64,000 nt of DNA from Sphingobacteriales bacterium (GTDB lineage Bacteria; Bacteroidota; Bacteroidia; Chitinophagales; UBA2359). Location: positions 186,001 through 250,000 of the forward strand of contig JADJTE010000007.1 in assembly GCA_016711295.1 (NCBI GenBank). The letters run 5' to 3'. Shown one piece after another: positions 7,519 through 17,964 of the stretch; position 1 is the stretch's first letter; each line of letters opens with the position of its first letter. The notes under the pieces were generated by a model. That model did not search any database. It was not told the DNA's origin and saw nothing but the letters and a program-made list of their open reading frames with translations. Both the position numbers and the translations under genes were made by a program.

Positions 7519-8331
7519 ATGAAAAAAATATTCACACTCCTCTGCCTAACAGCGTCGTTGATAGCAGGCAGCCAAGTTTATGCGGGCATCGTAGATGTGC
7601 GCTTTACTAACCCCGTCACCACAGGCGATAATTTTTGTGTCAATGTGCAAGTAAAAGCACAAGATATTCCTTTCGAATTGGGTAGTGCTACGGTATTTTT
7701 TACCTATAATACTGCTGCTATCCGTAACCCCCAACATACGCCGCTCAATTTCAACGAAGCTAATACTTGCGCAGCGGCGGGTAGCGTTGCTCCCTACAAA
7801 AACAGCTTTAATACCTTAGAAACAGGCAACTTGGGCGAAGGAAACTATGCCATATTATTGCTATATCCCAACCAAGGATGCCCCACCGTACAAGGCGAAT
7901 GGATAGACGTTGCACAATTCTGCTTTGATGTAGTAGATGCCGCCGCCGACAAAGCCCTGACTTTCAACGGACAATATACCGCTTTTAATACCGTTGCCAA
8001 CAATGGCGACCAACTTACCATCGGCACGTTGAGCGGTTTAGACGGCAGCGTATCGGTTAGCGCACCCACTACCACTATCAACAATATCCTCATTACGCCC
8101 AATGTAACGAAATCAAAAGTGATGGTATCGCTTAACCTCGAACAAAGCAGCAGCGTTGTTATTCGCGTATTCGATATGCTCGGACGTAGCGTATTGACCG
8201 ATAGCCGCAGCCTGCCCAGTGGCAAACAAACAACCGATATCGACCTGTCGAAATATAGCAACGGCTACTACTTGATTGAAGTAGATAACGGCACTCAAAA
8301 ATCGGCACATAAGGTTTTGCTCACCAAATAA
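7519..8331 (+). CDS. Secreted cohesin-like protein with T9SS type A sorting domain
   Basis: 270 residues. Signal peptide MKKIFTLLCLTASLIAG with cleavage near VYA-G. Residues ~22-175 form a beta-rich domain resembling cohesin: VDVRFTNPVTTGDNFCVNVQ, then ATVFFTYNTAAIRNP. The last ~75 residues are a T9SS sorting domain (VVIRVFDMLGRSVLTDS, LPSGKQ, SNGYYLIEVDNG, HKVLLTK), so it is exported by SprA/PorU machinery and anchored or released outside. No catalytic domain. It could act as a scaffold or adhesin; a dockerin-like C-terminus occurs in the secreted protein ending at 15338. Own promoter and strong terminator, so single-gene transcription. Confidence 0.85.
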   Translation: MKKIFTLLCLTASLIAGSQVYAGIVDVRFTNPVTTGDNFCVNVQVKAQDIPFELGSATVFFTYNTAAIRNPQHTPLNFNEANTCAAAGSVAPYKNSFNTLETGNLGEGNYAILLLYPNQGCPTVQGEWIDVAQFCFDVVDAAADKALTFNGQYTAFNTVANNGDQLTIGTLSGLDGSVSVSAPTTTINNILITPNVTKSKVMVSLNLEQSSSVVIRVFDMLGRSVLTDSRSLPSGKQTTDIDLSKYSNGYYLIEVDNGTQKSAHKVLLTK

Positions 8332-8363
8332 AAAAGCCATACCACACGGCAATCCCCGATACC

Positions 8364-8417
8364 GCCGTCAGTTTGCTCGCGCCTTGCCCCACAAGCCCGA
8401 CAAACTGACGGCTTTTT
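8364..8417 (+). terminator. Strong rho-independent terminator after the cohesin-like gene
   Basis: Perfect 12-bp stem GCCGTCAGTTTG / CAAACTGACGGC followed by TTTTT, 32 bases after the stop. Confidence 0.9.
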
Positions 8418-8453
8418 GCATAAAAATCCCAACTCATAAAACACCAACTATCT

Positions 8454-10605
8454 ATGTCATATCGTCACCTACCCGCGCTTGCCCTCTCCGCCGCGCTATG
8501 CCTAAGTGCCCTACTAAGCAATATACAGACCCTAATGGCACAAACAAGCCCTCCAATGACCTACCCCAGCTACCCGCAATACCACCACCGATAATTATCA
8601 CGGCACCACCGTTGCCGACCCTTACCGCTGGCTCGAAGACGAAAACAGTGCCGATACCCGCGCTTGGATAGACGCTCAGAATGCACTCACTCGGCAATAT
8701 ATAGACAATATACCGCTCAGACCACAGTTGAAAAAACGCCTGACCGAATTATGGAATTTCCCAACCTACAGCACTCCCTCCAAACAAGGCGATTATTACT
8801 ATTTTCTGAAAAATGACGGGCTGCAAAACCATGCCATACTATACCGCCAACAACAATTGAGCGATACACCTAAACCATTTTTAGACCCCAATTCATTTTC
8901 GACAGACGGTTCGGTGTCGTTGAGCGGTACGTATTATTCCAAAAATGGAAAATATATTGCCTATGCTACTTCCGAAGGTGGCTCGGATTGGCAAACTTTC
9001 CACGTCATTCCAAGCCGCCCAACCCGTGCTTTGGTTGAAAAACTACACCACATCAAATTTTCGGGCGCATCGTGGTTGGGCGACGAGGGCTTCTTTTATA
9101 CACGCTATCCCGCTCCCCAAAAAGGACGCGATTTGTCGGACGAAAATACGGGTTCTGCCGTTTATTACCACCGTGTTGGCACTAAACAAGACAAAGACAT
9201 ATTGGTGTTTGAAGATAAAAAAAATCCGCGCATCAGCTATTCGGTCGATGTTACGCCTACGGGAAAATATCTGATTTTATATGCCAACGACGGCGCGGCT
9301 TCGGGCAATGCTCTCTATTATGCCCCCGCCGACCAATGGCAGAAACACCGATTTAAACCTATTATCACCAATTTTGCCCACAATAACACCGTCATCGACC
9401 AGATAGGCAACCGACTATTGGTACTCACCAACCAGAGTGCCGACCGCTATCGCTTGGTATTGATAGACCCACGCCAGCCCAAACCCGAAAAATGGGAAAA
9501 CGTCATTCCCGAACAAACCGACGTATTAGAAAACATTCGCTTGGCAGGCGGCAATATCATAGCGCAATACCTCAAAGACGTAAGTTCGCGCTTGTATGTC
9601 TATGATTTGGCAGGCAAATCCAAAGGCGAAATCAACCTGCCGACCTTGGGCATGGTAACGGATATATGGTCAAGTGCCAAGCACAACGAGGTGTTTTATC
9701 GCTTCGAATCATATTTGTATCCGCCTACCATTTTTAGGTATGATGTAGCGACACAGCAATCAAGTATATTTTATAAACCCCAATTAGCTTTCGACTTCGA
9801 TGCTTACGAAACAAAACAGGTATTTTATGACAGCAAAGATGGCACTAAAATACCCATGTTTATCACGGCACGCAAAAACATAGTCTTAGACGGCACAAAC
9901 CCCACTTTGCTGTATAGTTATGGCGGCTTTAACCTCGTGCGCAACCCCGAATTTAAGGTCGAAAATCTACCTTTTTATGAAAATGGAGGCGTTTATGCAG
10001 TAGCCAACTTGCGTGGTGGTGCTGAATATGGCGAGGCATGGCACAAAGCAGGTATGCTCGATAAAAAACAAAATGTGTTTGACGATTATATAGCCGCTGC
10101 CCAATACCTCATCGACCAAAAATATACGCGCCCCGACCGATTAGCCGCCACAGGACGCTCTAACGGCGGTTTGCTCATCGGTGCGGTAATGAACCAACGC
10201 CCCGACCTCTTTGCCGTTGCCCTGCCTACCGTAGGAGTGATGGATATGTTGCGCTATCAAAAATTTACTATTGGTTGGGCTTGGGTAAGCGAATATGGCA
10301 GCAGCGACAATGCCGACCAATTCAAATATCTATACGCCTATTCGCCCTACCACAATATTAGCCCCGACAAATCCTATCCCGCTACTTTGGTGCTCACCGC
10401 CGAGCGCGACGACCGCGTAGTGCCCGCCCATTCGTTTAAGTATACCGCCGAATTACAGCACCAATACAAAGGCGACCGCCCTATCCTAACGCGCATTGCC
10501 CAACAAGCGGGTCATGGCAATTCAGCCAAAACCGTAGGTTCGCTTATCGAAGAATATGCCGATATATGGTCGTTTGTATTTCACAATTTGCGTATGTACC
10601 CGTAG
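8454..10605 (+). CDS. Prolyl oligopeptidase, S9A, with a frameshift after the signal peptide
   Basis: Two frames join near 8563-8575. The ATG at 8454 gives a signal peptide (ALALSAALCLSALLSN... then MAQTSPP). The next frame reads TTTDNYHGTTVADPYRWLEDE, the conserved N-terminus of the family, and then runs to 10605. The catalytic triad is complete: Ser in GRSNGGLL, Asp in ERDDRVVPAHS, His in QAGHGNS. About 715 residues when joined, as usual. Known role: cleavage after proline in short peptides (EC 3.4.21.26 type); the signal peptide places it in the periplasm. The extra base (CCCAGCT instead of a 6-base reading) may be a sequencing error, because everything downstream is intact. The stretch from 8728 alone would lack the propeller's first strand. 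Confidence 0.88.
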
Positions 10606-10667
10606 CCGTATTGCGCGAAGGTTCATTCTACTAATTGCCCGCTTCCAATGCCGCTATCGTCCAAGCG

Positions 10668-11540
10668 TCAGTGGTATTGGGGTGCAAGGTACTGCCAAAC
10701 GGGGCTAATATCTATGGCGGGCGAGTCATAGCGGTGTTGTTCGCATTGCGTTATCCGGCGTATGCCTTGTATAGCATTGCTCAACCAAAGTTCGTCGGCT
10801 TGGTACAAGTCGGCAGTGCAGAGGCTTGTTTGGGCAACGGCTATGCCTATTTGAGGCAAATGGTCGAGCAAAAATTGGCGCATCACGCCCGCTATGCAAC
10901 CACTTTGCAAGGGTGGCGTATGGGCGCACCCCGCGCGTATCAGCCAGATATTAGCCGCCGTAGCCTCTACTAATTCGCCTTGTGGGTTTAGCAATAAAGC
11001 ATCGTTATAGCCTTGCTCCCTCGCCCAACGCGCCGCCATGATATAGGGCAGTGCATTGGAAGTTTTGAGGTGTGATAAGGTATGATAGGCTTTTTGTGCC
11101 GTTGGGCAAATGCCTACAATACAAGGTGTCGAATAGGTATCTGCCCAGGAAATAGTGTTTTGTGGGTAGGCTTCTATCAATAAAAAAGCTTGCTCGCTTT
11201 GTGGGGCATACCAGCCGCCGTCTGCCCGATAGACCGTAAGCCGAATACGTGCAGTTGATAATCGGTTGAGAGCTACTAAATTGGCTATTTGCCCATGTAG
11301 CCAATCAGCAGTATAGCTCGGCGGTAAGCCAAATCCGAGTGTTTTACAAGCCGCAAATAGCCTATGGCAGTGGTAGCCCCAAAGTTGCACCCGCTCGTTT
11401 TGGTAGGTCATGCTTTCAAAAATAGCATCACCATAGCGAAAAGCGCGGTTTTGGGGGCTAAAAAGTGCCCTATCGGCTCGCAGGGAATATATCTGATCGG
11501 GTTGTTCGGGGTTGCTTATAGAAATATACATAAGGTGCAA
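10668..11540 (-). CDS. Class IV aminotransferase (BCAT / aminodeoxychorismate lyase type)
   Basis: 290 residues, PLP fold type IV. Visible are FRYGDAIFESM, RLTVYRADGG, the PLP lysine in SHLKTSNALPYIMA, and GELVEATAANIWLI, which is the typical cofactor-phosphate segment. The family includes branched-chain and D-amino-acid aminotransferases and PabC. FRYGDAIFE at the N-terminus and the short length are closer to PabC/BCAT-like Bacteroidota homologues, but the substrate cannot be fixed. Convergent with prolyl oligopeptidase, 62 bases apart without a visible terminator. Start could be residue 1 or the Met at residue 4. Confidence 0.85.
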   Translation of the reverse strand: MHLMYISISNPEQPDQIYSLRADRALFSPQNRAFRYGDAIFESMTYQNERVQLWGYHCHRLFAACKTLGFGLPPSYTADWLHGQIANLVALNRLSTARIRLTVYRADGGWYAPQSEQAFLLIEAYPQNTISWADTYSTPCIVGICPTAQKAYHTLSHLKTSNALPYIMAARWAREQGYNDALLLNPQGELVEATAANIWLIRAGCAHTPPLQSGCIAGVMRQFLLDHLPQIGIAVAQTSLCTADLYQADELWLSNAIQGIRRITQCEQHRYDSPAIDISPVWQYLAPQYH

Positions 11541-11690
11541 TGTTGGCGAGGCTGTCGTGTCTATCCTGTTTCAGGCAATTTGGTTCGGTCCAAGGCAGGG
11601 CTGCCAAAGCCCGCACCACAGAAATACTGCAAAGGCAAAAAAATAACCTATCTGAAAAAAAATTTTCATTTTCGACAAATATTTAGTAGC

Positions 11691-14600
11691 TCACCGCACT
11701 ATTGTAACGTTCCCTTTGTCGTTATGTGCTTCCCATGTGCCGTTATCTTCCAATTCATAGTCAGCGACCCATACATATACGCCTATTTCACAATCGCGCC
11801 CTTCTAATCTGCCGTTCCAGCCTATGGCGGGGTCATTGCTTGTAAACACCTGCCTGCCCCAGCGGTCGAACACGCGCAAGGAATACTCTCGTATAGCGCA
11901 AGGCGTGAGCAATTTAAAATCGTCATTCACGCCGTCGTTATTGGGCGAAAAGGCAGTAGGCTGCACTGGTCCGCAATTTATTTCGGGTGCGTTAATGATA
12001 ATTTCGTCAAATGATACGCCTATCGTGAGGCTGCCATCGGCATTGACCGTAATAGTGAGGTTGTCGGGATTGATGCCCGCACCCACACCCGTCCAGCCGC
12101 CGAACTCGTAGCCTTCATTGGGCGTAGCCCCCAAATTAATGGGCGTACCCTCTACTACTTGTATTGTGTAGGGCGATGTAGCGACGGTTTCCCCATTGAC
12201 GGTGATAGTTCCGCCTTCGGCGTTTGTGACGGTAATAGTGACGGTGACGACGTTTTGGGCAAAGTTAGCGGTCAGCTCGGTGGCTTGGGCAATATTGAAT
12301 GATTGCAAGGGATTGGTCGGTGAGGCGAGGGCTGCGCCCGCGTCGACTGTCCAATTGATAAAGCCGTAGCTTGCGTTGGGTGCAGCGGTCAGGTCTATCA
12401 AGTCGTTATAGGTGACGCTAACGGTATAGGGAAAACTGCTGATTGCGTTTCCATTAAAGACAATAGTGCCTCCTGCGGCGGGTTCGGCATCTAAGGTCAG
12501 TTGCAACTCGATGGGTTCAAACACAGCTCGCAATACATCTGCTTGGGTGATATTGAAATCGAGATTTGGGCTGTTGGGGTCGGGAATGGGGTGGTTGGCT
12601 AACTCCCAATGTGAAAACGCAAAACCCATTTCGGGCGTAGCTATGGCATTGATGCTGCTGTTGTAAGCAAAGTCGGTGGTATAGGGAAAAGCCGACGGCG
12701 TAGTGCCGTTGACGCTTACTGTGCCGCCATTGCTGGGACTGACCTCTACGGTAAGGCTGATTTGCGGTACGACAAAATGGGCAGTGATGGTATCGCTATC
12801 TTGGAGCGAAAACAATACCGTAGCATCGTTTGGCGATGGATTGAGGGTATGTACTTGGCTCGTCCAATCGACAAATTCAAAACCTGTATTGGGTGTAGCC
12901 GTCAGCACAAAATTAGTGCCTATTGGGTCGGTGCTTACATAAGGGAGACTCACGGTTGTACCATTGACGCTGATGGTGCCGCCTGCATCGGGGTCGGCGA
13001 GGATAACAAGCGACAAAGGCGGTGTAAAATGGGCAATAATCGTATCGGTAGCCGTGATGTCTAAGACGATATTCTCGGCATAAATGTCGGTAGGCGGTGT
13101 GCCGTTCGCAATTTCCCAGCGGTCGAACAAATAACCCGCATTGGGTATAGCCGCCATATCGAGGGTAATATCGCTATAATACAAGCCTGTCCAAGTATCA
13201 TTAGTATTAGCTATATTGTTGATAATGGCAGTGCCGCTCAAAGGAGGTTCTACTTTTATCACAATATTATAGGGCACTACGTCATAACAATCGGCTATGC
13301 CTTGGTCAATAGCCACGCAGCGGGTCAGTATAAAATCGCGCAGTTCCTGCACTTTATCTTGCCAATCAGCCACCGTACCGCCCCAGCGAGCGGTTTGCCC
13401 TGCCATTTCGGGTTCAATTCGCATAATCATCGAATCGAGCAATCCTATCATGTATTCGCAGGTAAAATAGGTATTGTTCAAATCGGCATAGCGGTTGAGG
13501 TAGTTCTCGCGGAAGGTTTCGTTTTGCAATAAGGCGGTTAGCATTTCTGTGTGTCCTTCGGGGTCGCTTATGTCAGGGCTTTGGTTGTCGCATGGGTTGG
13601 CAGTGGGCGAGTCGTCGGGCACGCCTGTATAGTTGATATAATGCCCGAATGTAGCGTCCAAATCCCATAAGATATACCGCCATTTTACTTCGTCGTCGTT
13701 GCTATGCCACCAGCCTGTATTGTAGTTCAGCCAGTCGGTACAAACAGATTGTGTATTGATAATGATGTAATCGATGAGGCTTAGTAGGTTAAATTTCGAT
13801 TCGACATAGGCATAATTGCCTGCGTCGGTCATATCGTTGCCCACAATAAAATCGTATAGGTCGTTCCATTGGGCTTGGTCGCCGTATTCGGTCCAGGCCC
13901 AGCCCCACGTTTTGATAAAATCGATGTCTTCGCCGTCTTTGTCATAGTAATAATCGGTATAATCGTCGTCGTCTACCTTTTCGCGTAGTTCGTACAGTCC
14001 CCAATATTCACCGTTCAGATAAACCACGCAAGGTTCGTAGCTACGCTCGTCTAAGGCGAGGTTGGCGCGTTGCGACAATACGTGTAGGTAGGCATCGCGT
14101 ATGTGCGCTCCTTCTTCAAATGGATAATTATCGTTGGCTGCTGCCTTGATGATGAGGCGTTGATATTCGTCTCGGTCGGTATTTGGGAAAACGGCATCAT
14201 GGACGGCATAGTCATAGCCATATTCGTCTTGTACGATATAATCGAAGCCACGTTGGTCGTATGCCCAGGAGTCGTTGCCGTGTTTATTATATTGCCCGTA
14301 GCTTTCATCTAATCGCTCGAAAGTAGGGCTATACATCTCAAATCCTCCTTCGGGTTCTATGTCATTATCGCCGTCTAAGAGGTCAAAAACGCCGCCGCTA
14401 TACACCGACAAAATTTTGACGCTATGCGATACATCTATAAAATAGGTATTGCTTTCGATAAAGCTCGATGGTATTTGGGTATCGTTGCTATACGTCACTG
14501 CCCGAACTACAGTAGTACTTGTTAGGGTAATGGGTGCGCTATACACGGGCGAAGTGCCTGTGGGAGCGGTTCCGTCGGTGGTATATCGGATAATTGAGTT

Positions 14601-15203
14601 GGGTTCGTCGGTACTCAGTGTAACTGTCACGCTGCTCGTATAGCCGCCTCCCGGAGGGTCTATCTCGGGCTTTAGGGCATAGGGTAGCTTTACATTGGCA
14701 TTGTTAGCTCCTATGGTGGGGGTAGTCATCACGCCCCAACTGGCCGCTCCGTTGGTAGTACGCCCCCACGAATGATTGCGTTTATTGGGTATATCAATTT
14801 CGTTGATATCGACAGGCGTGCCCGATGGGTCGGCGAGTACGATGGCTTCGACGTTGCGGGTTTGTGTAATTTTGAAATTAGTATGTATATTGCCGCCCGA
14901 TAATTCGTTTTTGCCCGAAGCCCAAATACGCAAAAAACCGTTAGCAGCAATGCTTGTTCCTGCTGGGAATTGCCATTTGGTAGGCTCGCTGGTGCGGTCG
15001 CTCATATACCAGCCCGTTAGGTCAGTGGCGGTAGCGGCGGTATTATAAAGTTCGATAACGTCTTCATATTCGCCATAATTGTCATCTACAATACTGACAT
15101 TGGCGGCAGAAAATTCGTTAATCACAACTTGTGCTTGTGCCATAGTTGTGGCAAACAAGGCGGCAAATAGCGCGATAGCGCGTGAAATAGAACAAGGTAG
15201 CAT
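11691..15203 (-). CDS. Secreted CotH-kinase-like protein with lamin-tail domain and T9SS type B C-terminus
   Basis: 1170 residues. Signal peptide to ~25 (FATTMAQAQ). Residues ~25-165 form a lamin-tail domain (VVINEFSAANVS, DVIELYN, LTGWYMSD). Residues ~170-260 resemble the chitobiase C-terminal fold (IIRYTTDGTAPTGTSPVYS). Residues ~260-650 are a CotH-type protein-kinase-like domain (LNGEYWGLYELREKVDDDDY, WRYILWDLDATFGHY). About five divergent ~80-residue InlB-like repeats follow (for example NTGFEFVDWTSQV, GYEFGGWTGVG). The last ~90 residues are the gliding-motility-associated T9SS type B domain (PTAFSPNNDGVNDDF, RVFDRWGRQVF). Exported to the cell surface; phosphorylation of surface proteins is inferred from the CotH family. 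Confidence 0.92.
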   Translation of the reverse strand: MLPCSISRAIALFAALFATTMAQAQVVINEFSAANVSIVDDNYGEYEDVIELYNTAATATDLTGWYMSDRTSEPTKWQFPAGTSIAANGFLRIWASGKNELSGGNIHTNFKITQTRNVEAIVLADPSGTPVDINEIDIPNKRNHSWGRTTNGAASWGVMTTPTIGANNANVKLPYALKPEIDPPGGGYTSSVTVTLSTDEPNSIIRYTTDGTAPTGTSPVYSAPITLTSTTVVRAVTYSNDTQIPSSFIESNTYFIDVSHSVKILSVYSGGVFDLLDGDNDIEPEGGFEMYSPTFERLDESYGQYNKHGNDSWAYDQRGFDYIVQDEYGYDYAVHDAVFPNTDRDEYQRLIIKAAANDNYPFEEGAHIRDAYLHVLSQRANLALDERSYEPCVVYLNGEYWGLYELREKVDDDDYTDYYYDKDGEDIDFIKTWGWAWTEYGDQAQWNDLYDFIVGNDMTDAGNYAYVESKFNLLSLIDYIIINTQSVCTDWLNYNTGWWHSNDDEVKWRYILWDLDATFGHYINYTGVPDDSPTANPCDNQSPDISDPEGHTEMLTALLQNETFRENYLNRYADLNNTYFTCEYMIGLLDSMIMRIEPEMAGQTARWGGTVADWQDKVQELRDFILTRCVAIDQGIADCYDVVPYNIVIKVEPPLSGTAIINNIANTNDTWTGLYYSDITLDMAAIPNAGYLFDRWEIANGTPPTDIYAENIVLDITATDTIIAHFTPPLSLVILADPDAGGTISVNGTTVSLPYVSTDPIGTNFVLTATPNTGFEFVDWTSQVHTLNPSPNDATVLFSLQDSDTITAHFVVPQISLTVEVSPSNGGTVSVNGTTPSAFPYTTDFAYNSSINAIATPEMGFAFSHWELANHPIPDPNSPNLDFNITQADVLRAVFEPIELQLTLDAEPAAGGTIVFNGNAISSFPYTVSVTYNDLIDLTAAPNASYGFINWTVDAGAALASPTNPLQSFNIAQATELTANFAQNVVTVTITVTNAEGGTITVNGETVATSPYTIQVVEGTPINLGATPNEGYEFGGWTGVGAGINPDNLTITVNADGSLTIGVSFDEIIINAPEINCGPVQPTAFSPNNDGVNDDFKLLTPCAIREYSLRVFDRWGRQVFTSNDPAIGWNGRLEGRDCEIGVYVWVADYELEDNGTWEAHNDKGNVTIVR

Positions 15204-15237
15204 ATCGTTGCTTGGTTTTATGGGGTATATGCACCCG

Positions 15238-15245
15238 CAAAGATA
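15238..15245 (-). promoter_or_regulatory. -7 box for the CotH-like gene
   Basis: TATCTTTG on the minus strand, 35 bases upstream of the ATG at 15203. This is the usual distance for Bacteroidota genes. Confidence 0.65.
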
Positions 15246-15337
15246 CGCTATTTATGGAAAAAATGCCTATTACATTTTTTGGGCTTTTCCGCCAAAAGCT
15301 ATGATATGAAAAGTCCATCTACTGTTCTGCCAAAGAT

Positions 15338-17597
15338 TTAGTAGCGTATGGCTGCCACGCCAATTTTGGCACTATTAGCCATCAATAAATTGAAATCGGA
15401 GGTAGTGACGGCGCGATTGAGGTCGCCGTCGGCAGCGAGGTATTCGTTGATGATAGCCAGCTCTGCACTAAGGCGGTTGTGGTCGCTAACAGTAATAACA
15501 CCATCAGCATTAAAATCGCCCGCTAACAAGGCATAAGTGCCATTAGGCAAGGCATATAGCTGTCCTTCACCGCCCAACACTTGTTCGGGCAGCCAAAAAC
15601 CCACTTCGCTAATGCTGGGTGCTATATCGTCGGCGGCTCTTAATACAGCTAAATGGTTGCGGTGGCGCACCGAAAACCGGTAAGGCGTATTGCGCTGCAA
15701 ACGATAGAAATGTAGGGCGTTATCGCCTGTTACATCAAGTACTCTGCCGTCGGCAAGCAACCAAGCAGCACGGCTATCTATCACCGTATTAATGTCGGTA
15801 GTGCTTCGTGCTTCCACCAATACCCAGTCCACAGCGTTATTTGGTATTTGCGATAAGCTATCTACTGATTCTGTTCCGTTATAATGCCAAGGTGAACAGC
15901 CAAAGGGTTGTTGGATAGGCAAGAGGTTGTATTGGCGTAGGGTAGTGCGCATTTGTACCGTAGCTGTGTCATACGCACCTTGCAACTGTACGCGCATAGG
16001 CACTTGCACCGCTGCTACATTGCTGTGCAATAAATTACGCGCATCGATAAAATCGCCGTCGTAGCCCCAAATATCGGTGAGTATGCCGCCCATATACAAT
16101 TGTTCGCCCCAAATAGCGGTGGCATATACCTTATCGTTAGCACCGTAAAATTGGTAAAGTGCGGGCAGGTTAGTGGGGTCGGTGGTGGCGGGGTCGTAAA
16201 AAGCGAGGTGTTTGCCTTCGTTCAGCCAAAAATCGCCACCTATCAGCAAGCGGTTGCCGTAGCTTTGCAGGCTATAAATAGCCCCTGTATTAGTGCCCGA
16301 TGCATAATAAGGCGTATAAATAAGGCTTTGCCAAGTATTGATGGCATTGTTCCAATGTGCCAAACCGAAAGCGGCTTGCGCAGCGTTAAAAAAGCGTCCG
16401 CCTGCATATAATTCGCCGTTAAGGGTACGTAGCACATAGACGGGTGCGTCCAAGCCCGTCCCAATTGCCAACCATTGGTTAGCTGCCGTATTCCATATAG
16501 CCACGTGTTGGATAGTACTGTTGCCAATTTGAGTAAAGTCGCCGCCTGCTATCAAAAAACCATTGTGGCTATTGAGGGTTTGGACGGTAGCATTAAAATT
16601 ACCGCCTACGGCTATCCACGACGTAGTGCGTTTTTGTACGCCAAAGCTACCTGCGGCATACAAATTTCCGTTGTGTACGTGCAATGACAAGACTGTGCTG
16701 CCGTCAGCAATATTGCTATATAGCCATTGGCTGCCATTCCAACGCGCTATATTAGCGGTGATTGATGCGCCATTGCTAAACAATCCGCCCGCATAAACTT
16801 GTCCGCCATAGGTAGTAATGCTGCGCACCGTTCCGTTCAGACCGTCGCCGATAGCACTAAATCCGTTATTGGTGCGGCGGGCTATATTATGGCATGCAAT
16901 ACCGCCTGCGGTGCTAAAACTGCCTCCTATCAACAATCCCCAATCGGCAGTGGTGTGTAGGGCATAGATAGTTCCGTTGGTGCCATCGCCGTCGGGATAG
17001 AGCAAATATTCGCCCACAGATGCGTAAGTCGGTTGTATTAATGCCAATTCTTCGGGCATAAAACCATAATGGTTTGCCCACTTTACGACTGACGGGTAGC
17101 TCAAAAGCTCGCACAAATAGGCATAGTTATTTTGTTGGCTTATATATTGAGCCAAATCGCCATAGCCCGTAGCTATCATCAAGTAACCAACAGCACAAGC
17201 CGTGCCATAGCGGTCGATAAAATAGGGCATTCGCTCGGTATGATTGGTATTTTGCGGAAAGCAACCCGCTTCGGCATATTCGCGTAGTATTTGTAGGCAC
17301 TGCTGGCGGCGAATGTTTTGTGACTCGGTCAATGCTTGTCGGGGCTGCTGTAATAGTTGTCCTACCAAACGCAGATGGGTCTGAATACGCGCTGCGTCAC
17401 TATCAAATCGAACATTTTGTGTCATCGAAGCAGGGGCTGCTAAGGTATGCGCCCAAGACCATTGAGCATTGACAGTGGCTAAATGATCATATAAAGGCAT
17501 CACTTGGCTATGTGCGGTGTTGCAAGCAATAAGCATAGCCAGTGGAACTTAGGCTAATGAGCAAAATAAGCAAGCTGCGGTAAATATGTGCGTTCAT
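15338..17597 (-). CDS. Large secreted protein with delta-60/kelch-like repeats and dockerin-like C-terminus
   Basis: The main frame (17536 to 15338) is 732 residues. A signal-peptide frame MNAHIYRSLLILLISLSSTG starts at 17597 and runs into it one base out of register near 17525, so a frameshift is likely at the signal peptide. Residues ~1-150 form a helical domain with no recognised family (contains IDRYGTACAVGYLMIATG). Residues ~170-500 are ~40-residue repeats of the form VYAGGLFSNG...IARWNGSQW, resembling delta-60 or kelch propeller blades. The C-terminus carries two EF-hand-like loops, DFNADGVITVSDHN and DGDLNRAVTTSDFN, the pattern of a type I dockerin. No T9SS domain is seen. A secreted binding protein is inferred; its ligand is unknown. 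Confidence 0.7.
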
Positions 17598-17964
17598 GGG
17601 CGTTGAGTTTTTTAGGACAGAGCCGAAAATGTGGACGTAAAGTCCGAAAAAAGTTTTGTAATCTTTCTGTAAAATTACAACGCCATGAATAGCTTGCACG
17701 TATAACGATATTTTTATAGCTAAAAACCAAGCACAGAAAAGGATTGTAGCATTATTCAGTCGGAAATAAAAAAAAATAACATAGAAACATCTCGTGCCTG
17801 CTACACAAATCCTAAGGAATAAGGTGTTTACGGCGAATGCTAATTGTTGCTAAATTGTCACAAAATTGTTAGAACAAAACCTTTTTTCATTTTTACCGTA
17901 AAAAATGGTACGGTATTTTCTATAATTTACGAAGACATTTAGCTCCCCATCTCCATACTCCTGC
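17598..17964 (+). other. Non-coding gap upstream of the PD40/OmpA gene
   Basis: 367 bases between divergent genes. It contains one inverted repeat (TTTTTACCGTA ... TACGGTATTTT, ~17893-17920) that could be an operator or a hairpin in the leader of the OmpA-type gene. No -7 box of good quality, no ORF and no repeat family member was seen. Confidence 0.4.

Noticed and set aside
8384..8671. 95-residue Pro-rich ORF
   Set aside because: Overlaps the terminator at 8364-8417 and the prolyl oligopeptidase N-terminus in another frame; no start signals.
11824..14312. Several 60-100-residue plus-strand ORFs
   Set aside because: Shadows of the CotH-like protein on the minus strand; repetitive because the protein has repeats.
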